Source: Anisus vortex
Taxonomy: Eukaryota > Mollusca > Gastropoda > Planorbidae
Length of the DNA stretch: 64,000 nt
Assembly (NCBI GenBank): GCA_949126835.1
Contig: OX421506.1
Location: 25,381,301 to 25,445,300 of the forward strand
Direction of reading: 5' to 3'
Every line of letters starts with the position of its first letter. The first letter of the stretch is position 1. This document shows, in pieces, positions 46,601 to 54,815 of this stretch. The notes below the pieces were generated by a model. It saw only the letters and a program-made list of their open reading frames with translations. It did not search any database and had not been told where the DNA came from. The translations under genes were made by a program, and so were the position numbers.

Positions 46601-49600
46601 AATCATGATTATCACCAATCGTTAACCTACTGTCCACATATACTGCGTGAGAGTATTTAACTTAATACTAGTATGTGTTATTGTGAAAGTATTGTTTATT
46701 GGGACTTGATAATGAGGACTATATTATTATGGTTGTCTATCTCTTGGTTACTCATATTTTGTTTATCGTAATAGATCAAACAGCCTGAAATGTTTTTTTT
46801 TTTTTGTTTTTTTTCATGTTAAAGAAAATTGGCGAGACTTGTGTATGTCCTTGCCTTGGAACGAAATGATTATGGTCCAGGTAACTGCTCAATCAGAATG
46901 ACAAAGACTTGTAATTTCACGATTTATACAAATGTAAAAATGTATTCAATCTTTAAAAATTGGAAGAAGTGTTTCTGAAAAGTATCCAAAAAAAGTTGTA
47001 TAAAGTATTAGCTAAAGCTGGAGGCAGACAAAACCAGACAGACCCATCTCTACACCCCGAAGAAATAAAGGCAATACTCAAAAGGAATGAATCCGAAAGA
47101 TGGTCTGAGCTGCAACAAAACAACCAAAAGATTGATGCTTACTACAAACTCTCCCGCCAATTTCAAAACATCATCTTCAGACTAAGGACTGGTCACAACA
47201 GGCTAAAGCAACATATGTTCCGCAAACTACGAATCGGAGCAAGCGAAATGTGCCCCTGCGAAACAGCTCCCGAAAATGCGGAGCATGTCCTTCAGACCTG
47301 CCCTCTGTATCTTTCTACCCGGTCAGCCTTTTGGCCCCTGGGGGCTACCCTCAACGACAAACTGTTCGGTGGACTAGAGCAACTGACAGCCACGGCGCAG
47401 TTCATTACAGCTATCGGACTTGTTGTCTGAATCCTCCCAATCATAACATTTGAGAACGAAGAAGAAGAAGAAGAAGAAGAACGATTTTTTTCGTTAAAGC
47501 TTTAAATAAGTAAAGCCTTTTTTATTTGATAAAGATTTAGTGAAGGTTTTTACCTGCCGCTTGACGACATATCTTCATATGGTGTCAGTCTCCCTATTAA
47601 AAAAAAGCATACACTCAATAATGTTTATAGCAATAAAAGCAGTTTGACAGTTCAGAAATGATATAGAGTTATTCTACTTTATTTTAAGACGTGATTGAAT
47701 TAAAAGTTTAAGTTTTAAGTTTATCTACTTATATATTTAGATACACTTTAAACTTATGGTAGAATTATGCGATTTCTATCATTTGTATAACAACTATAAA
47801 TCTAGCTCTGTGTGAGTTTGTATTTTTTTTTCGGAGTGAATTTCAATTATATTCATCAATCGCGTTTAAAAAAAAAAAGTTAACGAGAAGAAACCAGTAA
47901 TACAGAAATTGTAACATTCATCTTCGAGGTGAACAAAAGATGGATGGAAGCAATAATAGTGGCTTTCTTATCGGAGACTTGAGTGTTGTATACATGATTC
48001 CGAGAACGACAGTATCTACTTATATCGCCTACTCCCCTATTCTAACCGCCATCCCATTATGATATCACCTCAATTAAGTAATTTATTTATTAATTGATGT
48101 TTTAAAGTTGTTTTGTTCAGTATTGGAATTTGGTGAAATTATGTTTGAAACCCCTGCCGTACATCAAAGCTTTCATTATAAAGCCATGCAAATATAACAT
48201 AAATAAATAACAGAAAAGTCATCGCTTAAAATTTGATGTGGAAATAGCATATAGTCATTTTGCCAATTTTAAACATCTAGTGTTTAGATCCTCGTTATCA
48301 AGTAATATTTTTTTATATTATAAAAACAGAAAATCTTCTAAATTAGGGAGACGAAATGCTTTAAGTATATATACTAGTAGTTTTTTTTATACACAAAAGG
48401 AAACCACTTTCACCAACTGTTGTTTGTTATTGTCCACAATGTTTGTATTTTTTGTTCTAAAACTTCTTCTAATTGACGGGGTTAACAAAGATAATAATGG
48501 AAAAGATATTATGAACACAGTGCCACTGCTAAGAAATCTTTTTATGTTAGTAAAGCCAATTAAATCGACGTTACGCACACGTGCAAAACTAGGATACTAG
48601 ACTAGCGCTAAACAATGTTAGTATGCGAGGTCTTCGTTTGTACTCTAAGCGATCTATTGTCTCTGTCGTAAATTCAGCTAGTAGCAGAGAGGCAGCGCCT
48701 TCGACTGCTGAGCCGAAGGCCCGAAGGTCCAGGGTTCGAATCCTGGTGCAGGCTAGGATTATTTTCCCGGGTCTGGAGGGTGTGCCTGAGTCTACCCAGC
48801 TCTAATAGGTACCTGACCTGAGTTGGGGTAAAGTAAAGGCGGCTGTGCATAGTGCTGGCCACACAGTCACCTAATATGCAGTGGCCACAGAAACTGGTGA
48901 ACGCTGATTCATCGGTCCTATGTATCAATTCGGTCCGACGGGTACTTTACTTTTGTTTAAGACAGGATGCTTTTCGTTGACCCCTCTCCCCTGTCTCCTC
49001 CCAGCCACCAGCCCTCGTCAAGGTTAATTTGTTTTTCCCCCACCTCCACTGGCCACCGACCAGGACTTGTAGATATCGTTTACAGGCTAGGTCCACGGCC
49101 GACGCAGGTGCGGTGATCAAACTTCCAATTGACACGTGTGTAATATCTCCCTTTAGACTCCCAACTGGAGGGTATCAAAGATTCCACAATGAATCTCCTA
49201 CCCCTCTTCTCCTACCCTGTAACATTAAAGAAACGTGGGTAATCGCCCTCCTCACCCCCCCCCCCCACCACCCTGTAGACGCCCGTCGAGTTTAACTGTA
49301 ATTGTCAAATGGCGTCGAGAATACATACTAGGATAGTCGGCCTTTGAGTTGACTGTTTCCAATTTCCAAATTTATTAATTTCCAATGATACACTATAGTC
49401 TGTATTTTGAATTGTCTCAGATGTCCATCTACTTATGATTAAATAAACAGTTTTCATTGAGTCAATCTGTGCTTTTGTATCTGCCTGCTTGGAATAGTGT
49501 GTCTGTTACAATTACTCAAACCACCAGCATTCGTGTTAGCCACACGAAATACACGGATTATAAATATAAATATTCTAAGGACCAACGTCATTGTGATATA

Positions 49601-50277
49601 GATACATCAGCCTCTAAACGAGCCAAATATCTTTTGCGTCTGTTCAATATATGACATTCTCGAACCCCGTCACCCCCGTAGAGTGCCTGTCACGCTAAAG
49701 TCTGCTACGGTAAACCTTCCTATAACTGTCTCTCGTTTTGGCTCGTAACTCGAAGCTCTGTTTGTTACCCGAAAAATTGTAAGTTGTTGTTTTTAACCTG
49801 AAACATTCGTAACACGAGGTAGAACTGTACTTACCTTGATATGTGAGTAGGCTATATCTCATTTTGCCTAAAACATTTAGCCAATTATTCAGATCGGTAT
49901 AAAAGTCTAACCAAAAGACCAGTACATTGAGAGTGTTTTTATTTATTTTATAAATCATTTACAATTCATTTTTATTACTCTTCAAATCTTAGCTACATTC
50001 TCACTAATTTCTAAAATTATATTTTCATTAATTAGCTGTCAGGATATTTTACATATTTGATACTCAATTCCGGATGGCTGTGACGCCTTTATAGCAAATT
50101 CCCTGTTCCAAAAAATGTATATAAAGCGAGTGAACTAGTCAGAAAAATTCTTACCATGTCTGTTCATAGGTGGATTATATTTTTGTAAAGCCATCGATGA
50201 CGCTTGGAATCCATTTTCTGCTTCTGACATTCCGATTAAGATAAGATTTGTCGCCCTGTGACCACCTGGAGACGATC
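27313..50277 (-). CDS. GIMAP/AIG1-family GTPase with long coiled-coil tail, four coding exons
   Basis: The exons are 50155-50277 (ATG at 50230), 47554-47593, 45680-45809 and 27313-28623, joined in phases 1, 2 and 0 with no stop, giving about 518 residues. Residues 1-82 are a low-complexity polar head. The GTPase starts at residue 83: G1 GKTGNGKS (90-97), G3 DSPG (138-141), the GIMAP conserved box HAFLLVVKYGGRFT (174-187), G4 THGD (215-218), and a G5-like VVLFDNN near 250. From about 330 to 510 it is a heptad-rich coiled coil with a KLTEERE repeat. No C-terminal membrane segment is present. GIMAPs are immune-associated septin-like GTPases that bind GTP and assemble on membranes. Molluscan members respond to immune challenge. 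The third intron is about 17 kb because two LTR elements and LINE pieces landed in it. The assignment is firm. The 5' exons rest on splice and phase logic. Confidence 0.85.
28733..28830 (+). repeat. Dispersed repeat, copy a
   Basis: A segment of about 95 bp (TGAAAATGTGAAAGAATGT ... GACAGCTTGTAGGAAAGTGG) resembles 46147-46245 in the same orientation. Both copies lie in GIMAP intron 3, one near each end. The element type is unknown. Confidence 0.5.
28985..29150 (+). mobile_element. 3' end of a LINE
   Basis: The plus strand reads RPYKRLDKAANDLTIDKL then RWLLRCPLAPSIDHHSQKFD, ending in GATGATGATGAC. The same C-terminal wording is on the minus strand at 57125-57350, where more of the LINE remains. 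It is a severely 5'-truncated insertion in GIMAP intron 3. Confidence 0.65.
29911..31315 (+). repeat. Left LTR of element 1
   Basis: 1405 bp, TG...CA. It contains a tandem duplication of about 123 bp (30287-30409 and 30410-30532), each unit with CTTTTATATCCCC and GCACGTTATGCAATTGCTTT. It also has long C runs and an AATAAA at 31127. The duplicated TATA-like blocks look like promoter repeats in U3. Confidence 0.93.
31410..31720 (+). repeat. Minisatellite-like repeats in the leader of element 1
   Basis: Variants of CTACGCCACCCCAGC recur, with CCAGCAACCAGATCC-type units before them. All frames contain stops, so this is a non-coding, C-rich, purine-poor leader between the primer site and the 842-codon frame. 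Confidence 0.75.
32219..34747 (+). CDS. Chimeric 842-residue Gag-Pol-like protein of element 1 with two protease domains
   Basis: The segments in order are as follows. Residues 1-55 are a basic/acidic coiled coil as in Gmr1-type Gag heads. Residues 108-185 are a retropepsin-like domain with SSG (110-112) where DSG is expected and a terminal YDVVLGSRY. Residues 228-375 are the integrase C-terminus (YRSNPHSTSGYTPDEMLL, LYDRRAKERSLAPGDQALLL, GPYPVTKKL). Residues 411-504 are the reverse transcriptase lead-in (LLPSYADVQADTPGRTNL, SPFNAPVRLVQKGD). Residues 510-615 are Pro/Arg-rich. Residues 636-730 are a second retropepsin with DSG at 655-657 and VDILLGR. Residues 757-830 are the polymerase-RNase H connection (EFSNYQNTLIPNFRKIARPL). 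The integrase, polymerase and RNase H active sites are absent. The frame is fully open. The product can at most be a structural or protease-bearing protein. Integrase before polymerase marks the Gmr1-like group. Confidence 0.82.
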   Translation: MAKGRLLRKQQREDRLRVEAEKRRLEKIAREEKQLDRELRLEQREENRLGEQQPKAHTGPDHSQNPPIICCVATLCTAGTPGRPTTPDDPETKTERNIEINSKRARALLSSGFQAEGIIKASFVNPSDYTGESIQITIAWGITETLPTAWVHIRSTLYTGTATLAVRADLSYDVVLGSRYVRVNDFPLPPPASVATHAHPDPVPHPPVEPPTANELPRAQQDDPTLAPLPAYRSNPHSTSGYTPDEMLLDPQPSDPLERLKGAWTKPSPHPEELSVYAYTNNLQTRLKTAHSIASKHLAKEREKKETLYDRRAKERSLAPGDQALLLLPTTYNKLQLAWRGPYPVTKKLSGTKYLIKIDNNDKLFPINLLKRYIERPRDNKPPVATTIAEETKADDSLTAFPLQQTETIRDVEICPLPTPEQAKTVKTLLPSYADVQADTPGRTNLEPLTTKVTDPRTIKGKLTMPDAKLEVIEEDINYPLAHNAIASSTSPFNAPVRLVQKGDIIESPHPRGKIHPPPASRRENGRPGMSPSPYSRPRHPQPRRPYRDNHCANPPPLIKPNSVPSSRPGQSQSRPPPPLQDSRRRDHRHARPTPHLAPEQEPADQGRDQYSSSDYDRVHHVFSISSADKHNQFPRSYVDEIVRINGRLAICTYDSGLSFEALVTRSKIDPRDYTGRYVRLQGPSHNSPIQQLPTALVNLSSAIFAGPIEAAVIEGLQVDILLGRPIVGKQTHCLPTPATYGSPRPTPNQTPLPHPMSIKDKLRHARLPTTRLELRQTLCEFSNYQNTLIPNFRKIARPLFRLLNAPTSFPLSWDKPATNAFDTLQLCLGQNTFRHTRHSGH
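34910..36314 (+). repeat. Right LTR of element 1
   Basis: Same length and sequence as the left LTR apart from a handful of changes (for example GGTATAGCTC for GGTCTAGCTC, and ACAAATAAAT for ACACATAAAT). The internal duplication of about 121 bp is kept at 35286-35527. AATACAACGG follows, giving the target duplication. Confidence 0.93.
36530..36849. other. AT-rich spacer
   Basis: This lies between the LINE tail and the solo LTR. No feature is seen. Confidence 0.45.
37354..37923 (+). repeat. Left LTR of element 2
   Basis: 570 bp, TG...CA. It has a TATA box (see 37570-37577), an AATAAAG polyadenylation-like signal near 37704, and a TGGTATCAGGACAGG block near its 3' end. A possible primer site TGGTCTATG starts 3 bases downstream. 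Confidence 0.92.
37570..37577 (+). promoter_or_regulatory. TATA box of element 2 LTR promoter
   Basis: TATAAAAG lies 217 bases into the LTR, upstream of the AATAAA signal, as expected for the U3/R border. The identical box is at 45079-45086 in the right LTR. Confidence 0.6.
38582..41740 (+). pseudogene. Gag-protease-integrase polyprotein of element 2, frame-broken
   Basis: The open frame is 1052 codons. The first ATG is at 38597 because the upstream codon at 38582 is GTG. Residues about 80-135 form a coiled coil. Residues 142-300 are a SCAN-like Gag domain (QQTYADFLRQKEKYLDRW, REVAKATEAARLADDF). A zinc knuckle CAHCKKGGHTKQNC lies near 375. The protease has LRDTGASQSLL near 596 and LLIGNDLAGG. 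The integrase zinc finger (GHMGVSKTYRR ... CRSCHFCQ) lies near 860-895, and its core has SDQGTNFTS and ALERFH. The first catalytic Asp of the DDE triad appears replaced by Tyr (EILIYCVGPLP). The frame is lost near 41725 (FAARYTYRIH then stop). Reverse transcriptase does not lie between protease and integrase. Confidence 0.88.
41740..42276 (+). pseudogene. Integrase C-terminal part of element 2
   Basis: After the frame change the sequence continues GFSPFELIFGHTVRGPL, then KNRLYDAYEVSKRHLQKAQ, WYDRKSRDRIFQPGEKVLVF, FSGPYAI and HVNMLKQYH. These are the GPY/F-type C-terminus of Gypsy integrase. It stops at 42276. It is a continuation of the 38582 frame, not a separate gene. Confidence 0.85.
42295..42525 (+). 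pseudogene. Reverse transcriptase remnant after integrase in element 2
   Basis: The plus strand reads FRITLDNLSDDQNDQICSLL then SVFSNILSN. This is the lead-in normally just upstream of Gypsy reverse transcriptase. It runs straight into QLIEQCISAFETLK and TPVLGTNN, the wording at the polymerase-RNase H border. The polymerase core between them (roughly a kilobase in intact relatives) is deleted. Its place after integrase fixes the gene order. Confidence 0.72.
42530..44540 (+). other. Non-coding 3' region of element 2
   Basis: This is AT-rich with no open frame of note. Degenerate repeats of CACTAAAAAGGTYAA..TACAC occur at 43090-43230. RNase H is absent. Confidence 0.6.
44550..44740 (+). repeat. 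Tandem repeats near the 3' end of element 2
   Basis: Four to five copies of ATGTGCCTAATGTGCACTAA with AT-rich spacers (TTTTTATTGTTAA) are seen, with variants CCTAATGAGCACC and CCCAATGAGCACT. Confidence 0.85.
44863..45432 (+). repeat. Right LTR of element 2
   Basis: 570 bp, the same length as the left LTR and nearly identical. It is preceded by the purine tract GTGGAAGGGAGG and followed by ATAT and the rest of the interrupted solo LTR. Confidence 0.92.
45680..45809 (-). CDS. GIMAP exon 3
   Basis: The acceptor TGTTCAG|CTCTAC at 45809 and donor CATTCA|GTGAGT at 45680 enclose 130 bases reading STPASYCVALPNNCKELMKR... to ...SSSQMIHS. It enters with one base completing a Ser codon and leaves in phase 0, matching exon 4. 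An internal ATG (MAEKPINTDQ) could serve as an alternative start. It lies only 54 bp from the end of a solo LTR. Confidence 0.72.
45810..46950. other. GIMAP intron 2, mostly unassigned
   Basis: Positions 46147-46245 resemble the dispersed repeat at 28733-28830. Positions 46290-46440 are GC-richer and of unknown nature. No exon fits the phases needed between 47554 and 45809. Confidence 0.45.
46147..46245 (+). repeat. Dispersed repeat, copy b
   Basis: TGAAAATGTTAAAGAATGTG through CAGCTTGTTAGAATGG and GGGTCAATTAGC parallels 28733-28830 in the same orientation. Confidence 0.5.
46950..47485 (+). mobile_element. LINE 3' fragment with RNase H-linked C-terminus and (GAA)n tail
   Basis: The plus-strand frame at 46960-47430 includes IIFRLRTGHNRLKQHMFRKL and a C.C...HVLQTCPLY zinc-like block typical of the tail after RNase H in I/Nimb-type LINEs. 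The stop at 47430 is followed by (GAA)n at 47458-47480, the usual simple tail. It lies in GIMAP intron 2, 70 bp from exon 2, in the opposite orientation. Confidence 0.75.
47554..47593 (-). CDS. GIMAP exon 2 (40 bp)
   Basis: The borders TTAATAG|GGAGAC and GGCAG|GTAAAA give a micro-exon reading RLTPYEDMSSSG with two bases on one side and two on the other. It links exon 1 (phase 1) and exon 3 (phase 2) without a stop. Confidence 0.65.
47600..48660. other. GIMAP intron 1, AT-rich part
   Basis: There is no repeat or exon I can name. A plus-strand open frame at 48238-48600 has no family likeness and sits in AT-rich sequence. Confidence 0.4.
48684..48952 (+). mobile_element. tRNA-headed SINE family 1, well-preserved copy
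   Basis: The tRNA-like head (GGCAGCGCCTTCGACTGC...) has a perfect B box GGTTCGAATCC at about 48733-48743. The body has GTCTGGAGGGTGTGCCTGAG, GGCGGCTGTGCATAGTGC and CAGAAACTGGTGAACGCTG, and the end is GACGGGTACTTTAC. It is the best copy in the window. The acceptor arm cannot pair, so it is not a working tRNA gene. Confidence 0.85.
48953..49680. other. Unassigned intronic stretch
   Basis: This is GC-richer than its surroundings at 48960-49300, with AATAAACAG at 49442. It could be an LTR relic (TGTTTAAG...), but I could not find matching duplications. Confidence 0.35.
49690..49827 (-). mobile_element. Tigger-like terminal fragment
   Basis: Read on the minus strand from 49827 it begins CAGTTCTACCTCGTGTTACG next to a TA dinucleotide, followed by AACCTGAAAC-type wording shared with 22335 and 52465. 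The inner part repeats GGCTCGTAACTCGAAGC. The other boundary is unclear. Confidence 0.55.
50155..50277 (-). CDS. GIMAP exon 1 with probable start codon
   Basis: The borders are TTCGCAG|GATCG and CATG|GTAAGA. The ATG at 50230 opens MSEAENGFQASSMALQKYNP and leaves in phase 1. The frame is also open upstream of the ATG within the exon (RATNLILIG), so an earlier start in an exon further right cannot be excluded. The 5' border implies a preceding non-coding exon or an alternative transcription start. Confidence 0.62.
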
Positions 50278-50379
50278 CTGCGAAGAGTAAATAAAAAGTA
50301 TGCAACATTTCATTGGGTTAACTTAAAAACGGTACTCAGAATCTTATCTTATACATTACAGACGCTCCTTCTATAAAGA

Positions 50380-51215
50380 AGATTATTGCGTCCTACGCTC
50401 ATCCGTGGTCCGAGTCTAGTCTTGCATTTTTATTAATGTTTTAAATGATGTTAGGTTATTGGTTTTCCTGGTTTGTTCAGGCAACCCATTCCATGCCCGA
50501 ATGCCACACGGGAAGAAAGAGTACTTATATGCATTTGTTCTCGCATAAGGGACAAGGAAAGTGTTTTTATCTTTATGTTTATCTGAACTTTGCAACAGGT
50601 TGTTATTGGGTTGTATTTCTAAATTAGAGTTTAATGCTTTATGTATTACAAGCTACATTGCCCGGCGTTGCCCGGGTGAAAAAAAAAAGGACTGTCTGGG
50701 GTGCAGATAACAAATTTATAAACTACACTTACTGAATACTTTTAGGAAAGTAAATAAATATTGTAATAGGGTAAAAAAAATAGTCAAATATTTTTATTTA
50801 ACAAAATCTATATTGCCTATAGATTTACAATGTCTTTTGTTTTTAAAAGTTTGAAAAATTAATTGTCGAAAAAAAAAGTTTAGTCTAACTGGAGAATCGA
50901 ACCCTGGTCGCCCGTATAGCAGTCCACTACGTTTACCACTGAGCTATCGAAGACACATGTCCGATGTGAAAAATTATTAGACGGTATATTGGGCTAGGCC
51001 TAGATAGGTCAGTGACAGACGTGTTTTCAAATTGACCAATGGGGATCCTCGCGGGGCTTAACACTGTCTTTTTATATATATAGATTTCTATTTTACTCTT
51101 TGCCCTTCTGTCCTCTAGTGTTTCTAGGTTTAGTGATTTGACTAATGGTGTTACTCTTGTCAATCGAGTTCGTTGTAGAGATGTAAAGGAGGCCCAATGT
51201 TCCACGAGGAAACCA
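50380..51215 (-). mobile_element. LINE C-terminal fragment split by a SINE
   Basis: It is the same LINE family as 24680-25800. On the minus strand CGIRAWNGLPEQTRKTNNL is continuous with the YKYSF block, and the sequence continues at 51080-51205 as VKSLNLETLEDRRAKSKIEI. A SINE at 50645-51075 separates the halves. It lies upstream of GIMAP exon 1. Confidence 0.75.
50645..51075 (-). mobile_element. tRNA-headed SINE family 3
   Basis: On the minus strand a tRNA-like head (A box TAGCTCAGTGG, B box GGTTCGATTCTCC, about 50889-50950) lies inside the element. The far end carries ACCCGGGCAACGCCGGGCAA, a terminal motif of wide occurrence in invertebrate SINE/LINE families. It is inserted in the LINE fragment at 50380-51215. 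Confidence 0.65.
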
Positions 51216-51219
51216 AGGA

Positions 51220-52460
51220 ACTTATCAAGTGAGCAAGTAACGTATAAGCAGGTTATACAGTGTATAATGCACTAAGTAAATAATCCATTATTTAAACAAA
51301 TACAGCTGTCATATACATACATTATGAAAAATAATGTATTAAAAAAACTTGGGAGTATTTTTTTCTACGTCAAGAAAAACAATTTTAACATGGCCGTTCT
51401 AGATATCCCATGAGTTATTTAGTATTTTACAAAACATGTATTTCGAAATCTAACGAATCAAACTTGAAAAGTAGGCGTCGTTTCGGTAAAATGGACCAGG
51501 CGGCCTAGAGTTGATAGCGTCGCTGCGGGTCCTAAATACTTTAGTAGGTGTTAGATGTGTATACATATAATACTAGTTTCTAAATTATTTTACAAATTGT
51601 CTTGATAGTTCATGTAGAGTTGTTTATTGCCTTTGGATTTTTGTGTAGAGAGTATGTTTATTTTTATTGAGAGATATGACATAATAAAAGTAGGCTTTCT
51701 CGGTGTTTCTTCTAAGCCTACTTCCTAGTACGCAATTTCTTTTGCATTCGGAAAGTTTTGAGAATATCCTTTCCTAGTACTTTCTGCACCTAACTATTTA
51801 TACATGAGTTCTTGCGGTCTTGTTTGTTGTTGATTTTCTGGTTGGTTTCAGCTTTGTGTTTATTTTTGCATAGTGGAATTGTACATACGTTCAATAATTT
51901 AATTCTTCTTTTATACATACTCTGAGTGGCTTGAGTTATAGGTGGACCGATTTACGTTCGGTAATAAGAAGCAGGAGCTTGAATTTTTAACAAAAACAAC
52001 GATCGAAAATTGAAAATAAACAGCAATTGCAGACCAACAAATTGCATTTGTAGTTTTCTGTTGTTGTTTTTTTCTGTCTAGACACATTAAAATATTTCAG
52101 TTAAAATTATGTATGTATCCCCGCCCCCCAGAAACCCCAACATCACTTTCCTCATCATACTCAAAATTTCAAAATACCATACCAAGCAAAATTTTAGGTG
52201 ATTGACTTAAATCTACCTGGAAATCGATAAACGTTAAACTGCATCGATCTTTCAATCTAAACATGAAAAACAGAGGCCATTTAACTATAAAGTTGAAAGT
52301 TTGAACCGTTAAAAAAAAAGGCACTCAAATAATGCTGCATTGTGTTTGCGTTAATCATCTCTCCCAAAATAAATCTTTTTTTAAACTCTTATAAAATGTA
52401 TCTAGAATTTTCCAGAGAAAACTAAAAAAAACAAAACAAGCAATAACAACAAAATTACAG
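51220..52460. other. AT-rich stretch without a supported gene
   Basis: This is AT-rich with poly-T runs. I see no exon, repeat boundary or RNA gene. Confidence 0.4.
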
Positions 52461-52464
52461 ATGA

Positions 52465-52850
52465 CAGTGTTATCTCGGGTTACGTTTTTCATTCGTTCAT
52501 GAATTCTGTTCGTAACTTGAAACGTTTGTTACCTAAAACTTTGAAATCAATGAAATAAACTCAGTCAAGATGAAAATAATCATTCTTTTTTAAATTTACA
52601 TTTGACCGTTGATCTGACGAAACGCAAAGGACAAGTGTAGCCTACTACACTCTTGTTTCACTATCACTGTCTCCTGATAGTTGCTTTTCTTTGATCCAGA
52701 TTAAAGGAGATTTTCAACTTTCTCTAAAATTTGAGGTCATTGCTTCTGCAGCTTGGTTACGCCTTTAGCCACATCGACTGATTTGAGTAATTCTTTGCTC
52801 TTTATGATGTCGCACTCATTAACGATTTTACACAAACGAACACCATTTTC
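52465..52850 (-). mobile_element. Tigger/pogo-like transposon remnant, second copy
   Basis: The terminal CAGTGTTATCTCGGGTTACG is followed by GTTCGTAACTTGAAACG. Inside, the minus strand matches the transposase piece of the 22335 copy (KSVDVAKGVTKLQKQ-type wording). The two copies are collinear over about 330 bp. Confidence 0.62.
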
Positions 52851-52974
52851 ATATTTAATTATTATATCCCTCTTTCCCCCCGCTGTTATACGTTTGTACT
52901 TCCTTGCAGCCCCACTACCTTTTTACAAACTCACAATTGATGAGGTAACAAGAATAATAATAAAAGAGACAATA

Positions 52975-53140
52975 ATACAAGAGGTGAGGCCGGCTGGTCC
53001 TGTGTTAGTTCACCGGACTATCAACCAACACGTCACAGGTTCTATCCATGCCACCGGACCGATCCCTGCCACCCTGCAAGAGTTTTGGGCCTAGATGACG
53101 TAATAATCTTTTATCTAGAAGGAACGTCTGTAAACTTATA
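52975..53140 (+). mobile_element. SINE family 2 copy
   Basis: GAGGCCGGCTGGTCCTGTG, GTTAGTTCACCGGACT, CACAGGTTCTATCC, CCGACCGATCCCTGCC-like wording and ATCTAGAAGGAACGTCTGTA occur in the same order as 59876-60010 and, reversed, 19195-19362. Confidence 0.75.
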
Positions 53141-53159
53141 AGACAAAAGAGATAAACTG

Positions 53160-53725
53160 AACACATCGCCGTTATTAAGAAATATGTAACTGCTGTGTAG
53201 TAAGAGAAAGGCTAATAAAATCGAAATTGCGAAGACGAAAAAGCATTTTTAATAATGCGATGTTTTCGTTTGTAGGTTATTTCTCTCCTGAGTCGTAAAT
53301 AAAGTAGATGTGATGACTAGTGTAAGGTGTCGCTGGGAATTGTATTTTGGTATGAAAGAAGCATGATTAATGTTAGCTATAGGGACGTTGTAAGTGAATC
53401 CCGTGCGAAGTCTGAATGTAGTAAGCAATGTATTGTGGGGACATGTTTCGGGGTAATAAGTTGCGTGTGTGTTTTGGACACCGGAGACTCTGTTTGACGA
53501 CTGGCAAGAGACTGTATTGTTTTTTAGGCAGTTTCGGTTGTTATTAGTAACTCAGTAAATGCATTTTTTTTTGTCGTTCCAATCGACTTGAGTTTTTTAC
53601 AATAAGTTTTGTTGATTACATTCATTGTTCACAAGATTCCGCAGTCACCACAGTAGGTTGGGATAGTGAGTTTGGTGTGGAGAGAGCGGGATGTCTAAGC
53701 ACCTGGCGTGAGCAAAGACAAAGAA
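53160..53725. other. Unassigned stretch left of the hAT element
   Basis: No feature is recognised. It could be an LTR-like relic, but no duplications were found. Confidence 0.35.
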
Positions 53726-53839
53726 CAAGTTTCCAGTGGCGTAGCTAGGGCCACCGGCGCCCGGGGACATGATACAAAGTCTGCGCCCCATCTCGGACAG
53801 ACAACGAATAAGAGACAAAAATGTATACATGAAAACAAA

Positions 53840-53990
53840 TAAACTGCTACTTGAATAGGTGGGTCTTCAGCCGGCTCCTGAAGGTGTCAAAGCTAGGGCT
53901 CTGTCGAAGCTGTAGTGGGAGGGCATCCATGCGGATGGGCCTACGTATGGGAATGCTCGTTCGCCAGCAGCCACCAGTGTCACACGGTGG
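53840..53990 (-). mobile_element. L2 LINE C-terminal fragment inside the outer hAT element
   Basis: On the minus strand DALPLQLRQSPSFDTFRSRL then KTHLFK and a stop match in pattern the end of the L2 at 17565 (LLPLKLRQTACYDTFKNNL). Confidence 0.7.
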
Positions 53991-54254
53991 CCGAGACTGT
54001 TTTCATGAGACTGGCTCCATTTGTTGAAACCATTGGTTAACTCAAATGAAGATCGTGAGTTTGAACTTGATTATGTAAACCAGGGCTCGCGAACCTAAGG
54101 CACGCGTGCCAAACTTGGCACTCAGAGTAGTTTTCAAAGGCACGCGAGACACCTCCAAGAGGTGTTTTTGTATTGATTAAAAATATTAACATTTTCCGGT
54201 TCTGAATGAGGAAAACTGACCGTTGAAGCCGATGTTTCTGAATGACACAGTGAC

Positions 54255-54815
54255 ACATTTAAGTGAGTTGAACTTGCATTTACAAGGTCTACTGGAATGG
54301 ATTTGCATTGAAACTGGACATATCTTGCCGTGAAATCAATTTCAAAACATTTAACTTCATGTACATACCGATATTAGGGCATATATTTAGATAGATAGTT
54401 GGGCTTTTTAAGAAGTGCATCGAAGCAGTAAAAGCGGAGTTTTTAAAACGAAGGCAAGACTTTCAAATTGATGGACTCATTTTATCATACCACATCAATC
54501 CTTACTGGTTTGATATTACTACAACCTTCTTAGATGTAGATCTTTTTTTTTAAGTGGAGGGATATTGGCGATTTTAAAATGCAGAAAGTTGAATTTTAAA
54601 CATTTAAAAAATGGGCATCAAAATATGCCCATTTGCGGAAAAAATCTGGAAGGAAGCTGCTTAGGGAAGTCACCTGCTATTCTTAACTGCTAGGCATTCG
54701 CTCTTTTACTTTCAGCTTTTGGTTCAAATTACACTTGTGAACATATTTTATCGCACATGAAAGCGGTTTTAAGCATACAAAAAGATCACATACACTCATT
54801 AATTAATACAGACTA
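54255..54815 (+). pseudogene. hAT transposase remnant (GTF2IRD2/SCAND3-like type)
   Basis: Plus-strand pieces include ELNLHLQGLLEW near 54264, CIEAVKAEFLKRRQDF near 54420 and the hAT C-terminal dimerisation block FGSNYTCEHILSHMKAVLS near 54720, separated by stops and frame changes. Compared with full-length relatives most of the catalytic region is deleted. It is not functional. Confidence 0.75.

Noticed and set aside
48684..48760. A tRNA gene
   Set aside because: The B box is perfect but the acceptor arm cannot pair and a SINE body follows; the same body recurs at 3309 and 18950.
48954..49510. A solo LTR (TGTTTAAG...TGTTACA)
   Set aside because: The termini look plausible but the flanking bases (ACTTT and ATTAC) do not match as a target duplication.
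50230..50277. A degenerate second P-loop in GIMAP exon 1 (NLILIG followed by MSEAENG)
   Set aside because: It has no GKS/T, and the likeness is limited to a few hydrophobic residues upstream of the probable start codon.
50889..50952. A minus-strand tRNA gene (A and B boxes present)
   Set aside because: The acceptor ends do not pair and it lies within a SINE that splits a LINE.
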